This document shows, piece by piece, positions 25,242-36,405 of a stretch of 64,000 bases of DNA; position 1 is the first letter of the stretch; each line of letters starts with the position of its first letter. The DNA is taken from contig CM041778.1 in assembly GCA_023374045.1 (NCBI GenBank), positions 402,440,438 through 402,504,437 on the forward strand. Reading direction: 5' to 3'. The stretch comes from Limonium bicolor. Lineage: Eukaryota > Streptophyta > Magnoliopsida > Caryophyllales > Plumbaginaceae. The notes beneath the pieces are model-generated. The model saw only the letters and a list, made by a program, of their open reading frames with translations. It made no database searches and was not told the origin of the DNA. Made by a program: the position numbers and the translations under genes.

Positions 25242-26824
25242 ATACCAAAATTCATCAATTCTCATCTAAATCATTTCAAAACTAACCACACCCATAAAGG
25301 GTCCCACCAGCACCAAGCTCAATCAAATTTCACAAACATCACAAATCTCTTCAAACAACAATATCAATATATGTTCAAGTCATTTGGCTCCAAGGCCCTC
25401 AATTCAAACATCAATTCCACAATTTCCTCCTAGTCACATTCAAACACAATTTTGCTCCATATTTTGTTTCATCTTTTATTTCACATCCAATCCCAAAATT
25501 TCTAAAGCATTAAGATAGTAGTTAAGGTAAGCTTTTTACCTTAATCTTCCAATTCCTTTTCAATTCTCTTCTTCTCTTCCTCCACCCATTTTCAGTCAAG
25601 TGGGCAATGTATTTGCCAATGCTCCAGGCCAACATCCAAATAAAGGAATGAGTCTAAGTAAAACACCCAACTCATTAATTAGAAATGCTTAAGGCACTAA
25701 AATTGGTCATTACCTTTAGAACCCTAAAAATGGGTTTTTTCCATGAATCAAAGGAGGAGCTCCAATCCACCATTGGAGGTTTGAATGGATGCTCAACAGG
25801 GAAAGAAACAAAGCATTAAAAGGGGTGAAATTGGTCAAGACAAAGGATGGAGAAAAATGAGGTTTTCCTTGGAACTTTTTACCTTAAATGAAAGAGGAGA
25901 CTCCAAGCTTCAAGAAAATGTCATTTTCTTCACAAATGGGAGTATACCCATGGAGGTCAACTATATCCTTTGAGATTTTGAAAAGATAGAGCTTGGTGAG
26001 AGGAGCAAGAATATATGGTTTATTTTTCATTTGGAGCTTGGATGTAGCTTGGGCAAGCAAGAGAAGGTGAAGAAGCCATGGGAGCTCTTGAGGAAGCTCA
26101 AAATCGGCAGCAGCAGAGGGAGGAGGAGGAAAATCAGCTGGGAAGAATAAGGGAAAGACAGAGAAAAGAGAAGTAAGGGAGGAGAGAGAGGAGGGAGGGT
26201 CCCTTTCTACTTTTTGCTTTTTCCCTATTTGTTCCTTTTTCTCTTCTTTCTAATAGTCTAGCTCATTAAGAGAGAGCATATTTATTTAATAAAACCGCCT
26301 CTATGTACACATAAGCTGGAGTGTTTTTCATCTTTTACAAGAAACGCTCGTTAATTTACCCGGTTTGATATTATTCACTAACCAGGCCCGTTTTCCGGAT
26401 TTTTCTCTCGTTTCTTTAATTTTAATGGTTCTTAAGTTTCCATTAATGTTAAATATAGTTATTTTATTGGCTATAATTGTTACAGGTCCATTTGATCACA
26501 CAAAGTCACGTTTTCGGGTTTACTTGAAAAACGTGCTCTAAGGCTTCATTAGCGTTTTAACCATTATTTGGATCCGTTTTCTTCGAGAATTGTCCCCACA
26601 TATTATTAGGCGTAATTAAGCCCTAATAATCCATCTAGGGACTCTAGCTGAGTCATATACCTCATATGGTTCATAACACTCGTTTTTACAATTTAACGCT
26701 TTTTAGCGTTTCACTTTTCTTTTTGTGGTTTTATTTTCTTCACCAATATTCTTTAGGAACTATTAGGCCCTCAATTACCATATTATAATTATTTAATCAC
26801 CATATTTAAGTTCAGGGTATTTCA
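25242..26824 (-). mobile_element. F: 5' part of an A-like LTR
   Basis: Minus strand begins TGAAATACCCTGAAC at 26824 and follows the first ~1.6 kb of A's LTR, including the words AAAACGCTAAA, CGGATCCAAAT and GGACCCTTTATGGGTGTGG. It is broken at 25242 by C2. The ORF at 25785-25973 lies in it and has no supporting motif. Confidence 0.75.
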
Positions 26825-28878
26825 TTTAAGAACCACCACGTAGTAAGCACAATATTTTTCTATTTAAAAAGGGCTCTAACATGAACTATCATCTTCAAAT
26901 AGAAACATATAATTCAGCTTGTAGAGTATGTAAATTAGTGTGAATGAGTAGATCTAGTTCTAATCATCACAAGTTGAATAGTGGACCTTGATTATAATAG
27001 GCTCAGCATGCCAGTCTGTCGGCGTCATTTTTAACCCTTAAGTATTGAACTTAAGACTTCAAGGTTCAATTTACAATTAGGATAAACTAAACCAAATTTT
27101 AAACAATGAGGGCGTCTTTTGCCTGTTTCGCTTGGCCCCATATGGCAGACTTATAAATGTGTATCGGCCAATCAAGAGGCGTGTGCAACTAACACCTGTT
27201 ATGCGTTTGTAGAATATGAGAGATGGCGCCAAGCGGAATAGGAAATCTTAGAGGTGATTGGAAAGTGGGTAAATGGGAGCAGAATCAGTACACAGCAGGC
27301 CAGGCCCACGAAGAAACCGGTAAGCCAAGGAAGATATACAAGACAGGCGAGCCCAAGCCCTCAACCGTTGTCGTCGGTCCCATAACATCCCAACCCACCA
27401 CCGAAGACAAGGTTTGACGATCTTTGAGATTATATTAGATCAAGGGCGGAGAAAGTGAGAATGGAGCAGAGTTTAAGAGTGCATAATTCAAGTGCTGAGG
27501 AAAATAGATCATACAATGGGCCAATAAAATTGTCACCCTCAAGCATACTAGTACCAAAGCTGGATAGGAGTATCAAAGTCCAATCGAGTGGTCGCACCAC
27601 CATGGAGGAAGTAATGGAGGACAGTGCTAGTAAGAGCTTCATGGTCCAAACAAATGACCATAAAGTGGTAAATATAATAATGGGCCTAATAGCAAGCGTC
27701 GAGAATATATATGGTCAATGCATCATTACACCTTTGGGCTTGTGATAGATACGGTAACAATACAATTAAGAGAAGGTGACGAAAGGAGTGATGGCCTGAT
27801 GGGGCTCGGATCGCTGACTCATCGAATACAAATGCAAGGCCCATTTTAGTTGGGGAAAGGCGCGGTCGTTTTGAGTAATGGACAAGCCGGTAAATAATAA
27901 AGAAAATCCTAAGCAAACCAACCACATCAGTATAATAATAGATGCAACTGACATGATGAATGTCTCTCCGGCTATATCAAATGGGAATTCAAGAATCTCA
28001 ACAGACCAGGAAGATAATACTCATGAAGTTTTCTCGTTCCAAATAGGGCCCATTGAGATTGCAAACAGAGGCTTTCCAACCCCAGTCGATGCAAACTCCC
28101 TAGATGAAATCAGTCTCACAATTGACATGTCACTGAGGAGCAAAGCAACACTGAGAGCAAGTAAACAACAACAAGATGGAAGGAAAGACAAGACCAAGAA
28201 GCTCAATCTCGAAAGAAGCAAGACGTTGCTTCAAGTATGGACAAAAACTGGGGATAAACTCACCTTTCCCTAGCAAGTTGCTGGCAAATATAGAAAAAAA
28301 TTGAAAAGTAGCCGAGCAAGAAAACAAAATGAGAACAACAATAATGGGGCTGCTAGTATCACTTCTCGCTGAGCCTTATGACAAAAGGTAGAGCCTTGGA
28401 GACCACAAAATAGGAGATAGAAGTGAAGTGTTCTCAGAAGGGCAATCAGGTGGGATATTTGGTTCTTGGTCCCCGAGTGATGTATTGGCGAAGTGACTAT
28501 GAGCAGCAACAAATGGTTGGTGATGGTAGTGTAGGTCCTTTAGATTCAATCCCAATGCATGAAGGCTGGAAATGGCAGATAGGAACTATGTCCGAAGTTA
28601 TTCATTGATCACAGAATTGAAGAGATAATTGAATAGGCAAGGAAGACCTAAAGACTATTGGGCCACAAAATATGTAGTTGCAAAAAGGAACCAGAAGGAA
28701 TTACAATAGTTTTGAAATACATGATGTCATTCTGTTTTATCCTGTTTTTTTATATGTTTCAGATTGGTTTTGACATTCTTATGTACATTGTCATGTACCC
28801 TGGCAAGGATATATCCTTTGCCTTAGAACCAGATTACTGGTTAAACATCGCTACACTTGTAGCCCACTGATAAAAAAG
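26825..28878. other. Unresolved DNA between F and A
   Basis: Not LTR sequence of any family seen here. It continues on the other side of A at 57826 (5-bp duplication AAAAG), so it is the older substrate. It carries the broken ORF series 27223-28608; otherwise I see nothing. Confidence 0.6.
27223..28608 (+). pseudogene. Broken plus-strand ORF series, possibly the tail of a retroelement ORF1
   Basis: Four successive plus-strand open frames (27223-27417, 27455-27745, 27878-28273, 28423-28608) in different phases, hydrophilic and rich in Ser, Asn, Lys and Asp. I do not recognise a domain. The composition, the repeated Gly-Pro-Ile words and the absence of minus-strand coding suggest one decayed protein region, perhaps the poorly conserved C-terminal part of a plant LINE ORF1 or a DUF4283-like protein. 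That identification is a guess from style, not from a motif. A decayed host gene is equally possible. Confidence 0.25.
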
Positions 28879-31076
28879 TGAAATACCCCGTACTTAATTA
28901 GGGTGATTAAATTACTCTAATACAATATTGAGGGCCTACTAGTGCCTAATGAATTTTGGTAGAAAGAATAACTCCAAAAGAAACAAGAAAAACGCTTAAA
29001 ACGTGAAAAATGCTAAAACGAGCGTTAAGTGACCCTAGGAGAAATACAACCTCAAAGAGGGTATTAAATGAATTTAAAAGGCTTAATAATGCCTAAATAA
29101 TATATGGGAATAATTCCCGAAGAAAACGGATCCAAATAAGGTATTAAAACACTAATAAAGCTTTAGCGCACGTTTTTCGAGAAAACCCAAAAACGAGACT
29201 TTAAGTGGTCAAACGAACCCGTAAAAAATTATAGTTCATTAAATAACTATAAATAAACATTAACGGAAGCTTAAGAGCCATTAAAATTAAAGAAACGAGA
29301 AAATTCCGGAAAACGGGCCCGGTTAGTGAATAGTGCTAAACCGGGTAAATTAACGAGCGTTTTCTGTAAAAGACGAAAAACGCTCCAGCTTGTACAATAA
29401 ATGTGGGCCGGTTTTTAATTGTTAAAAAGCCCTCACTCACACTCTCACCTAGCTAAGAAAGAAGAAAGAAAGGTCAAAAAGCAAAAAGCAATAAAGTGCC
29501 TCCTTTTTCTCTTTCCTCTCATTTCCCTCTTCTCTTCTCTTCTTTCTTTCTTCCCCACCGTGATCTGCCTCCTCCCTTCCTTCCCTGGTGATTTTTGAAG
29601 CTCTCCACAAGCTTCCATGGCAGCCTCTCTTCATCCTCTTGCTCAAGCCACAAAAATGCTCCAAATCAAAAGCAAACACATATTTGTGTTCCTCTCAACA
29701 TTCTCTATCTATCTCTCTTTTCAAAATCCAAAAATAATGAAGTTCATATCCATGGGTTTTCCCCATTTGAAGAGAAAATGGCATCAATGGGTAGCTTGGA
29801 GTCTCCTCTTCCTCCTAAGGTAAAAATTTCCAAGAAAAAGTCATTCTCTCATTTTCCTTGGTAGCCGATTTTGGCTCTCTCTCACACCTTGGTTTTCTCC
29901 TTGATTTTGAGCTTCATTTCAACCCTCCAATGGTGGAGTAATCCCCTTCTTGATTCAAGGGTGAGTACCTCACTTAAAAGGCCCAAAAGGTAGACCCTAA
30001 CTTGTGCTCTAAGCCCTTTTTATTGAATTAAGATTTCCTAAGGGTTTAGATAATTAATTGAATGTATTTTGTGTTTCTTGAATGTTGGGATGGAGTTTGG
30101 AAACTCCATTCCCTCTTGACCAATTTTGGGAAGATGAGGAACAAGAGGAGAATCAAAGAGGAATTTGTGAATTAAGGTATGAACCCACCTTCAAGCTTCA
30201 TTTAAATTGCTTAAGGTTTTGGGATGGGTAATTTAATTAATGAACCCAAAATATGGAAAATATTGTTTAGTTGGTTTTGTGAGAGCTTGTAAATTGTTGG
30301 TCGAATTTGAGAGAGATTGTGAACTTGTGTTGAATTAAGGGCCTAAGTGCCAAGCTTTTGAGCTATTGTGGTTATATTGTGGTTTAGTGAGATTTTTGAG
30401 CTATATTGTGTTTGAAAAGATTTTGGTAAATTTTGGATTGTTATGGTGTGCTGGTAGGACCCTTATGGGTGTGGCTAGATTAGGGATGGAAAATTGACGA
30501 GAATGGTGAATTTGGACATGCTAGGTTATGGGGAGGTTATGGCAAAATTTTGGTAGAAAAACGAGTGTTTAAAGATGACTTAGTGTATTGGAGAACCTAG
30601 GTGTTTGTACTGTTGTTTAGAGTTGAGCGATAGCCTTGAAATGGCATTTGGAGAACTAGAGGAAAGGAGGTAAAAATCTGTAGCATAGGAGTATTGAAAT
30701 GCTTTGGAAAAGCTAGAAAAGAGCAAGTGTGCAAGACTTAGGAAATGAGAGTTGGACTTGGGTTTTTAGAAGTGCTTTTATGTAGGAATGGTTTGCAATG
30801 GTCATTGATGGATTTGGTGAGGTTGGTAAGAGGTAAAAACAAGCAAGAAGGAAGTTAGAAATGCAAAAGAGTGAAAAATGCAAAATGAGAGAACTTGGAT
30901 TGTTGAATTTAAACAAGAATTGGAGTAGGGATTTAACCAAGGATTTGAGGTGGTTTAGAGCGTGTTTTAGGGTGATTAATTATGTGGAAAACTTGTGGGA
31001 AGACTAGGGAAAGATTAAGGGTGGTTTTAGGATTGATTAGGGGCTGAAAAATAATGTAAGTTGCAGGTTTTAGCAG

Positions 31077-31331
31077 GGTCCGGGACCTAGTCCTTGGACA
31101 GAGTCCCGGACCACCCACTAAAAACATGCCGAGAGTTCTTGCAGCACTTGGTCCGGGACTTGAGGGATGGACAAGGTCCCGGACCACCCATGAATATGTA
31201 GCCGAGAGTTAGAACCATTGTTTGGTCCAGGACTTGACCTAGGTACAAGGTCCCGGACCACATGTTATTTTCACCCGAGAGTTTCACAATGCATTGGTCC
31301 GGGACTATAGGTAGGGACCAAGTCCCGGACC
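31077..31331. repeat. GGTCCGGGAC / GTCCCGGACC hairpin array (A 5' LTR)
   Basis: Four units of about 70 bp. Each has a GGTCCGGGAC arm (one unit GGTCCAGGAC) and a GTCCCGGACC arm about 15-20 bp apart, separated by AT-rich spacers with a GAGAGTT word. The partner array at 55433-55687 has the same four units. Confidence 0.85.
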
Positions 31332-33351
31332 ACACCCAGAATCCTGCAGAATGTGTTTTAAGGGTTTAAAAGATGGGGGTTTGAATGGTATTGGTTTTAG
31401 ATGATGCTTAGGAGTTGTTTGGTGACTTATAAAGGTCCTAAGAAGTATAAACAAGTGTTGGAAGTGAGTGAGCAAGTTAAGGAGTTAAGTACACTAAGTT
31501 AAACCGAATTAACGGATAACGGGGTAGGTACGGAAGTAGCAATAATGTGCATACCGTGACACCGTAATAATAATTGAACCATTTGACATGTAATTAGTGT
31601 TTAAGAATATGATTCGAGAAACAAGGGTGAGCCAAAGAACACGAGAACCCCCGGTAAAGATAAACCCCGGTAAAAGGTATGATTTCCTCATGCTCTGTAT
31701 CCTAACTTGGTTACCCCGATTTGTGTGCTTGTTTGATTGTGTGATCACCTAACAAGATAAATGCACGAATCGGATTGTGTGTACTCTCTTGTGTTTGTAT
31801 TGTATCGTTTGTGGTTGGATTGTATTCCTTTAATCAAAGTTCGTATAATTCATGAAATGTGGATTGAGAATGAATTGCTTGATTGTGATTGTGTTTGGGT
31901 AGTGCGACTCATAGTTGAGTCTTGTGTGAGTACAGACTCGTAGAAGGAGTCAAGTGCGAACTAATAAAATGGTGGAAACACACTACAACAATTGAACCCT
32001 TATGCGGTAACCTAAACCTACGAGCGCACTAGAACGTGAGAAAACATACGGGAGTAGCAACCTCCCGATAAAGGTTAGAGAACCGAAACGACTAAATCCA
32101 CACGATAAATATTAGTGGAAGTATATGAGTAACCTCTAACTAGAGGATTGGGAAGTTGTTCAAAATACGAACCTTGAGTAAAGTAATGAATGGTAAGGGA
32201 TCACCAAACCCCTTAGAAACATAGTCGAACACCAATGAGAGGAATCAACTAACATGAGCAAGGTCCCGAACATGAGAGTATTCAATAAGTTGGTTGAAAA
32301 CCTTAAACCTTAGAATACTAGACATTGAGGAATTCCCTAAGCCGTTAGATGCTATCGAAAGAGATACTTCTAGGCTAATCCATGAGATTGTGAATTGACT
32401 CCGAGAGTGGAGTTTGGGGATTTGAGTAGCCCGGTAGTGAACCGGACATTTGAGTATTTGAGGAGCTAACTGTATAGCCCTATTTGTATTTGAGCCCGGT
32501 GGTGGGTCTTGTGCATGACCCTACCCGGAGGTCCTGAGATCGACTTAACATGCACCTTGAGCATTGAGTATTGACTTGGGAACTTGAGTATGAGTATTGA
32601 GTATGGAATCGAGTATGTGAGTATTGAGAATTGAGTTGTGACTTGTGGGACTTGAGAATTCGAGATGAGTGGGGAATTGAGTTGAGTGTTGTAGACCTTG
32701 TTGAGATTGTGAGGAAGAGTACCCAAGGGAGTGGGTAGTACATGAGTAGTTGAGTAAGGCATGGTGAGGTAGAAACCCTCAAGCCTAATTAAAGAACATA
32801 TTGAACCAACCTTTGATGTGTGGGTTAGTGCTTGTGTTCAATGTTGAACTTGATTGTGAATGTACATATATAATGTATGTTGTATGCATGTTGTCTGTGA
32901 TAAAATGAACCACATGCTCTCGACCAATTAGTCGGCGTACCCTCGCTAGTACGCGGGGTGCGGAAGTTATATTCAGCGTAAGCTGACCCCCTAGGGGGAA
33001 CGTTTTTAGTGTGCAGGTACTCGAAGCGAACATGATCACTGTAAGAGACCGACAGCTAAGACAGACACCGTTCGAGAGTAGGACGGGGTTGTTATTGATA
33101 TGGGTAGTGATTAAAGCAATTGTAATTGTTGTATTGTGGAATTGTAAGACCAAAAGGTAGTTGTTAAACTTGGGAATTGTAGATACTCGGTATAGAACGG
33201 ATTTGAGATTGTATTGTATATAATGGATATGAAGGTTGTCTTTAGTTTGAGGATTGATTAAGTGAAGGAAGTATCTTCTGTAGGGTACTCGGTAAAAGAC
33301 CCATCAGACCGATATTATATTTGTTGTAGTATTTGTGTTTGGATTGGCCTT

Positions 33352-33373
33352 GTTAGTCACGTGGGTGACTAGC
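33352..33373 (+). other. Hairpin near the LTR 3' end (A 5' LTR)
   Basis: Arms GTTAGTCAC and GTGACTAGC around loop GTGG; contains the G-box core CACGTG. Second copy at 57699-57720. Confidence 0.75.
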
Positions 33374-33481
33374 GGCATTGTATCACCCCCGGTTGTAATT
33401 ATTATTCCGTTGCATTATGGTTGGTAATCGAGACAGGTTAGGAGATAATAGTGTGATTACCGGTAGGGGTGTTACAAAAAG

Positions 33482-33508
33482 TGGTATCAGAGCGAAGTAT
33501 CGCTCTGA
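33482..33508 (+). other. A primer binding site (tRNA-iMet type) with overlapping hairpin
   Basis: TGGTATCAGAGC (33482-33493) is 5 nt after the LTR. TCAGAGCGA (33487-33495) and TCGCTCTGA (33500-33508) form a perfect 9-bp inverted repeat with a 4-nt loop, so part of the PBS can be paired. Confidence 0.85.
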
Positions 33509-36335
33509 TGGTCTGAATACCGAGTTAGGAAAATACCGAGTTAGGAATAGAGGCTTAGGGCTAAGGGTTGAGTGTTAGCGTGTGAGGTACGCTAGATAGG
33601 AACTTCCAGTGTGACCTGGATACCTACATAACCAGTCCCGCCCTCCGCAACCCCCGTTATAAGTTGGGGAAGGAATGCCAGAGAGATGGAAATATCCCGC
33701 ATACTCGGGAAAACCCGATTTGACAGCCGTAGAATAAACTTTGTATAGAGAAAGAACCTGTCATACGGTAGATTCCAAGAACTGGATATCCCGAAGATGG
33801 TTCCCGTTTCGACGACAATAACCATATAAAACGGCAGAAGATTGAAGATCCCGAATATAGGATAGTGAAAATTTGCGGCACCATGGGCGACATGCTTCGC
33901 AGTCACGAGAACCATGCGTAGCCAACAAGAAGGGAAGTATAGCTACACAATGAGCAGAAAAGCAAAGTAACAACCCGAGGCAAGAGAGTCTACGGACTGC
34001 AATACTTGACAATACCACCAACGGTATACTAACCGACTAAGGAATTAGTCGAGGTTGGATAATTTCGAACCTACAAAGCCAATAGGACTACGATGTAGTT
34101 CCTGAAGATCAAACAACCTCGGTAACCACCGTAAAGGCGTGGGAACGAGCAGCCAAGCAAGGTACACGGAGTACCTCAAGGATCAGGAAAGTACCCGAAT
34201 TAACAACAATTTGTCAAGAGCACTATGGAGTACTCAGGAGATTGATCACTAAGGTCAAAGGATCAAAGGAAGATCCAATAAAAAAACCAAATATAGTTGA
34301 AAACAATACCGCAAACGGTATAAGTTAACCTAAAAACCGACGTACCCGCGCACTTGCCATGACAAGTGCAGCAACTATAAGGCAAATTGAGAGACTTTTG
34401 ATAACCAGCAAGTACTTACTAAAGTACCACCATATCGATGGAGCAAACATAGGATCACTAATCCTAAGAACTTGAAGAAGGAAACTTTAGAAAGGCCTAA
34501 CGGCCTGACCATCACTTTACGAACATACCAATCAACATGAAGCTGTACTTGATCAAAGACCTCGAACATGGCAACGCCATTAAGATTTTCTTCCAAACCT
34601 AAGATTTTATTTCGAACACAAAACCTTTCTTTCAAACCTCAAACTTTTCTTTTAAACCTCAGTTTTTAAAACCAAACCAGGAGAATCACGGTGAGTATCA
34701 TAAAATGATACAAGAGGAGTTGACAATAGAATACTTCACCTAGGCGTGTGACGAGCACTACAAGTGTACCCAAATACGGGATGTGGGACGACCGCACTCC
34801 GAAGGAGCTTGCGGGCTTGACAGACCCTTTTGAGAGTTGGTCAGGTAAGTGGTAACGTACCAGTAAGGTACCCCACAAATGTATACATGTAGTGTACGAA
34901 ACATGGGAAGTGGTCAACTCCGTTCTACGGACCATAAGGTGAATGCAAACCAAAACAGTTGAATACCTCAATAACCGAAGGAACCCAGATTAGCTTACAA
35001 GCTAAAGGAGTCAAGAATCCATTCTAGGAGGATGATTAAGAGCTAAAAAGTGTGAGAAGCACTAGTAATTGACTAAAGACATTGGAAATGTCTCAAGAAT
35101 TTGAAACAAAAGCATGAAATAGCCGGAAGGGATACCCGGTCTAAACACAGTAAGGCAACGCCTACCATGAACATATAAAGGTTCAAGGAGCAAAGTGAAA
35201 TACCCATAGTGATCATCTAAGGTACCGGAGGTATACCGTTCACTATCGAAGAAGGCATCAAACCTGTTATAAACATTAAGGAAAAAAGCAAACGGTCTAC
35301 CTACCCTAGGACGGGAGACATACAACCCTAAACGGGACAACTTATAATTCCAAGACCGTAATGCGGAGAAAACAGAACTCACTCAAATGTTAGCCGGATG
35401 TAACGGCATAATGAATAACACCCAGGAGCAATCCACAAAGGGTATCAAAATCAACATAGTTGAACGAAGTGTCATAATAAGAGCACAAAAATTACAACGA
35501 ACACTCGGTTAGAACACTGAAGGGATCTCACTTACTAGGGGATACCCTGAATTAATAAACGGTACAAATCAATACAAAGACACTTAAAGGGCCTCCAACG
35601 GACGGAATTGTGATGCACTGATCCTATCAAGGAACCCGTAAGCAGTAATACCTCCAACCATTTTATGGTATACGGAGAAACAATACTTGTGAGCAGCCTA
35701 AGATGAGCAGAGCTCTAGGCAATGGGGCTAGCATGCCACAAAACCATTACTATACACAGATTCAACGGTTGCAAACCTACAGAGAACCATGTGGAGAGTT
35801 TCCAAGAACGGCACAAGTAAGATAGTTTAATAACCAATGAGTAAGGATACCCCTCGTTAATGTGAGACCACAAGAGCGGTGAACACATACACTCTAAAAA
35901 GAGAATGTACCTCCTTTAGAACTACTACGGTAGTGAATCTAAGCTTACAGTTATTGCCAAGCAAAGTGGAAATATGCTAACATAGCAACTGTTGGGAACC
36001 TCGAAGTAATCAGTTAAGAAGTAATATGTGGAGTATGAACCTAAAGTGTAAAAACCAATAACGCTCAAGGAGCTCAGATATAAAAGAATGTCAGGTACTA
36101 TAATCAGCCAAGTAAATGGCGAACCATTGTCTAATGGTAGAGATACATGAGCGGAAGCTAATGAGATAGCGGATGCCATGGAAACCAAGGTCGTAAGCAA
36201 ACACGAAGATGGTGCGCAGCAAGCGACCAATATATGTGAATAAATCATAAGGTTATGGAATTGGTGAGTAAAGATGGTAGACAGACCGAGAAATAAGGAA
36301 ATAATATTCATTCCTAATGCAATCTCACAAGAGAT

Positions 36336-36405
36336 TTACTGCCCAGGGGTTTCCGCCTCTGCACTCTGTAGGACTGAGTGTTTTGGTATTGCGCTTGTGC
36401 AGTAA
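36336..36405 (+). other. Conserved ~70-nt inverted-repeat motif (copy in A)
   Basis: Outer arms TTACTGC (36336-36342) and GCAGTAA (36399-36405); inner hairpin CACTC...GAGTG; core CTGCACTCTGTAGGACTGAG followed by TGTTTTGGTATTGCGC. The G LTR copies have AACTGC and GCAGTT as outer arms. Confidence 0.7.

Larger units (their letters stand above)
28879..33476 (+). mobile_element. A 5' LTR (about 4.6 kb)
   Basis: Starts TGAAATACCCCGTAC and ends GGTAGGGGTGTTACA, followed by AAAAG and the PBS. The partner LTR is 38602-40272 plus 54890-57825. Left target duplication is AAAAG (28874-28878). Contents include the GGTCCGGGAC array (31077-31331), a GAGTA-rich stretch (32560-32640), the CCCCCTAGGGGG palindrome (32987-32998) and the terminal hairpin (33352-33373). 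The ORFs at 29595-29864 and 31761-31943 recur in the second LTR only as frame-shifted copies or with substitutions and are not supported as genes. Confidence 0.9.

Noticed and set aside
29595..29864. Plus-strand ORF near 29.6 kb repeated near 39.2-39.5 kb, as a possible small secreted protein
   Set aside because: The two copies are LTR duplicates with a shifted frame, in a CT-rich leader-like stretch; no signal peptide or motif is convincing.
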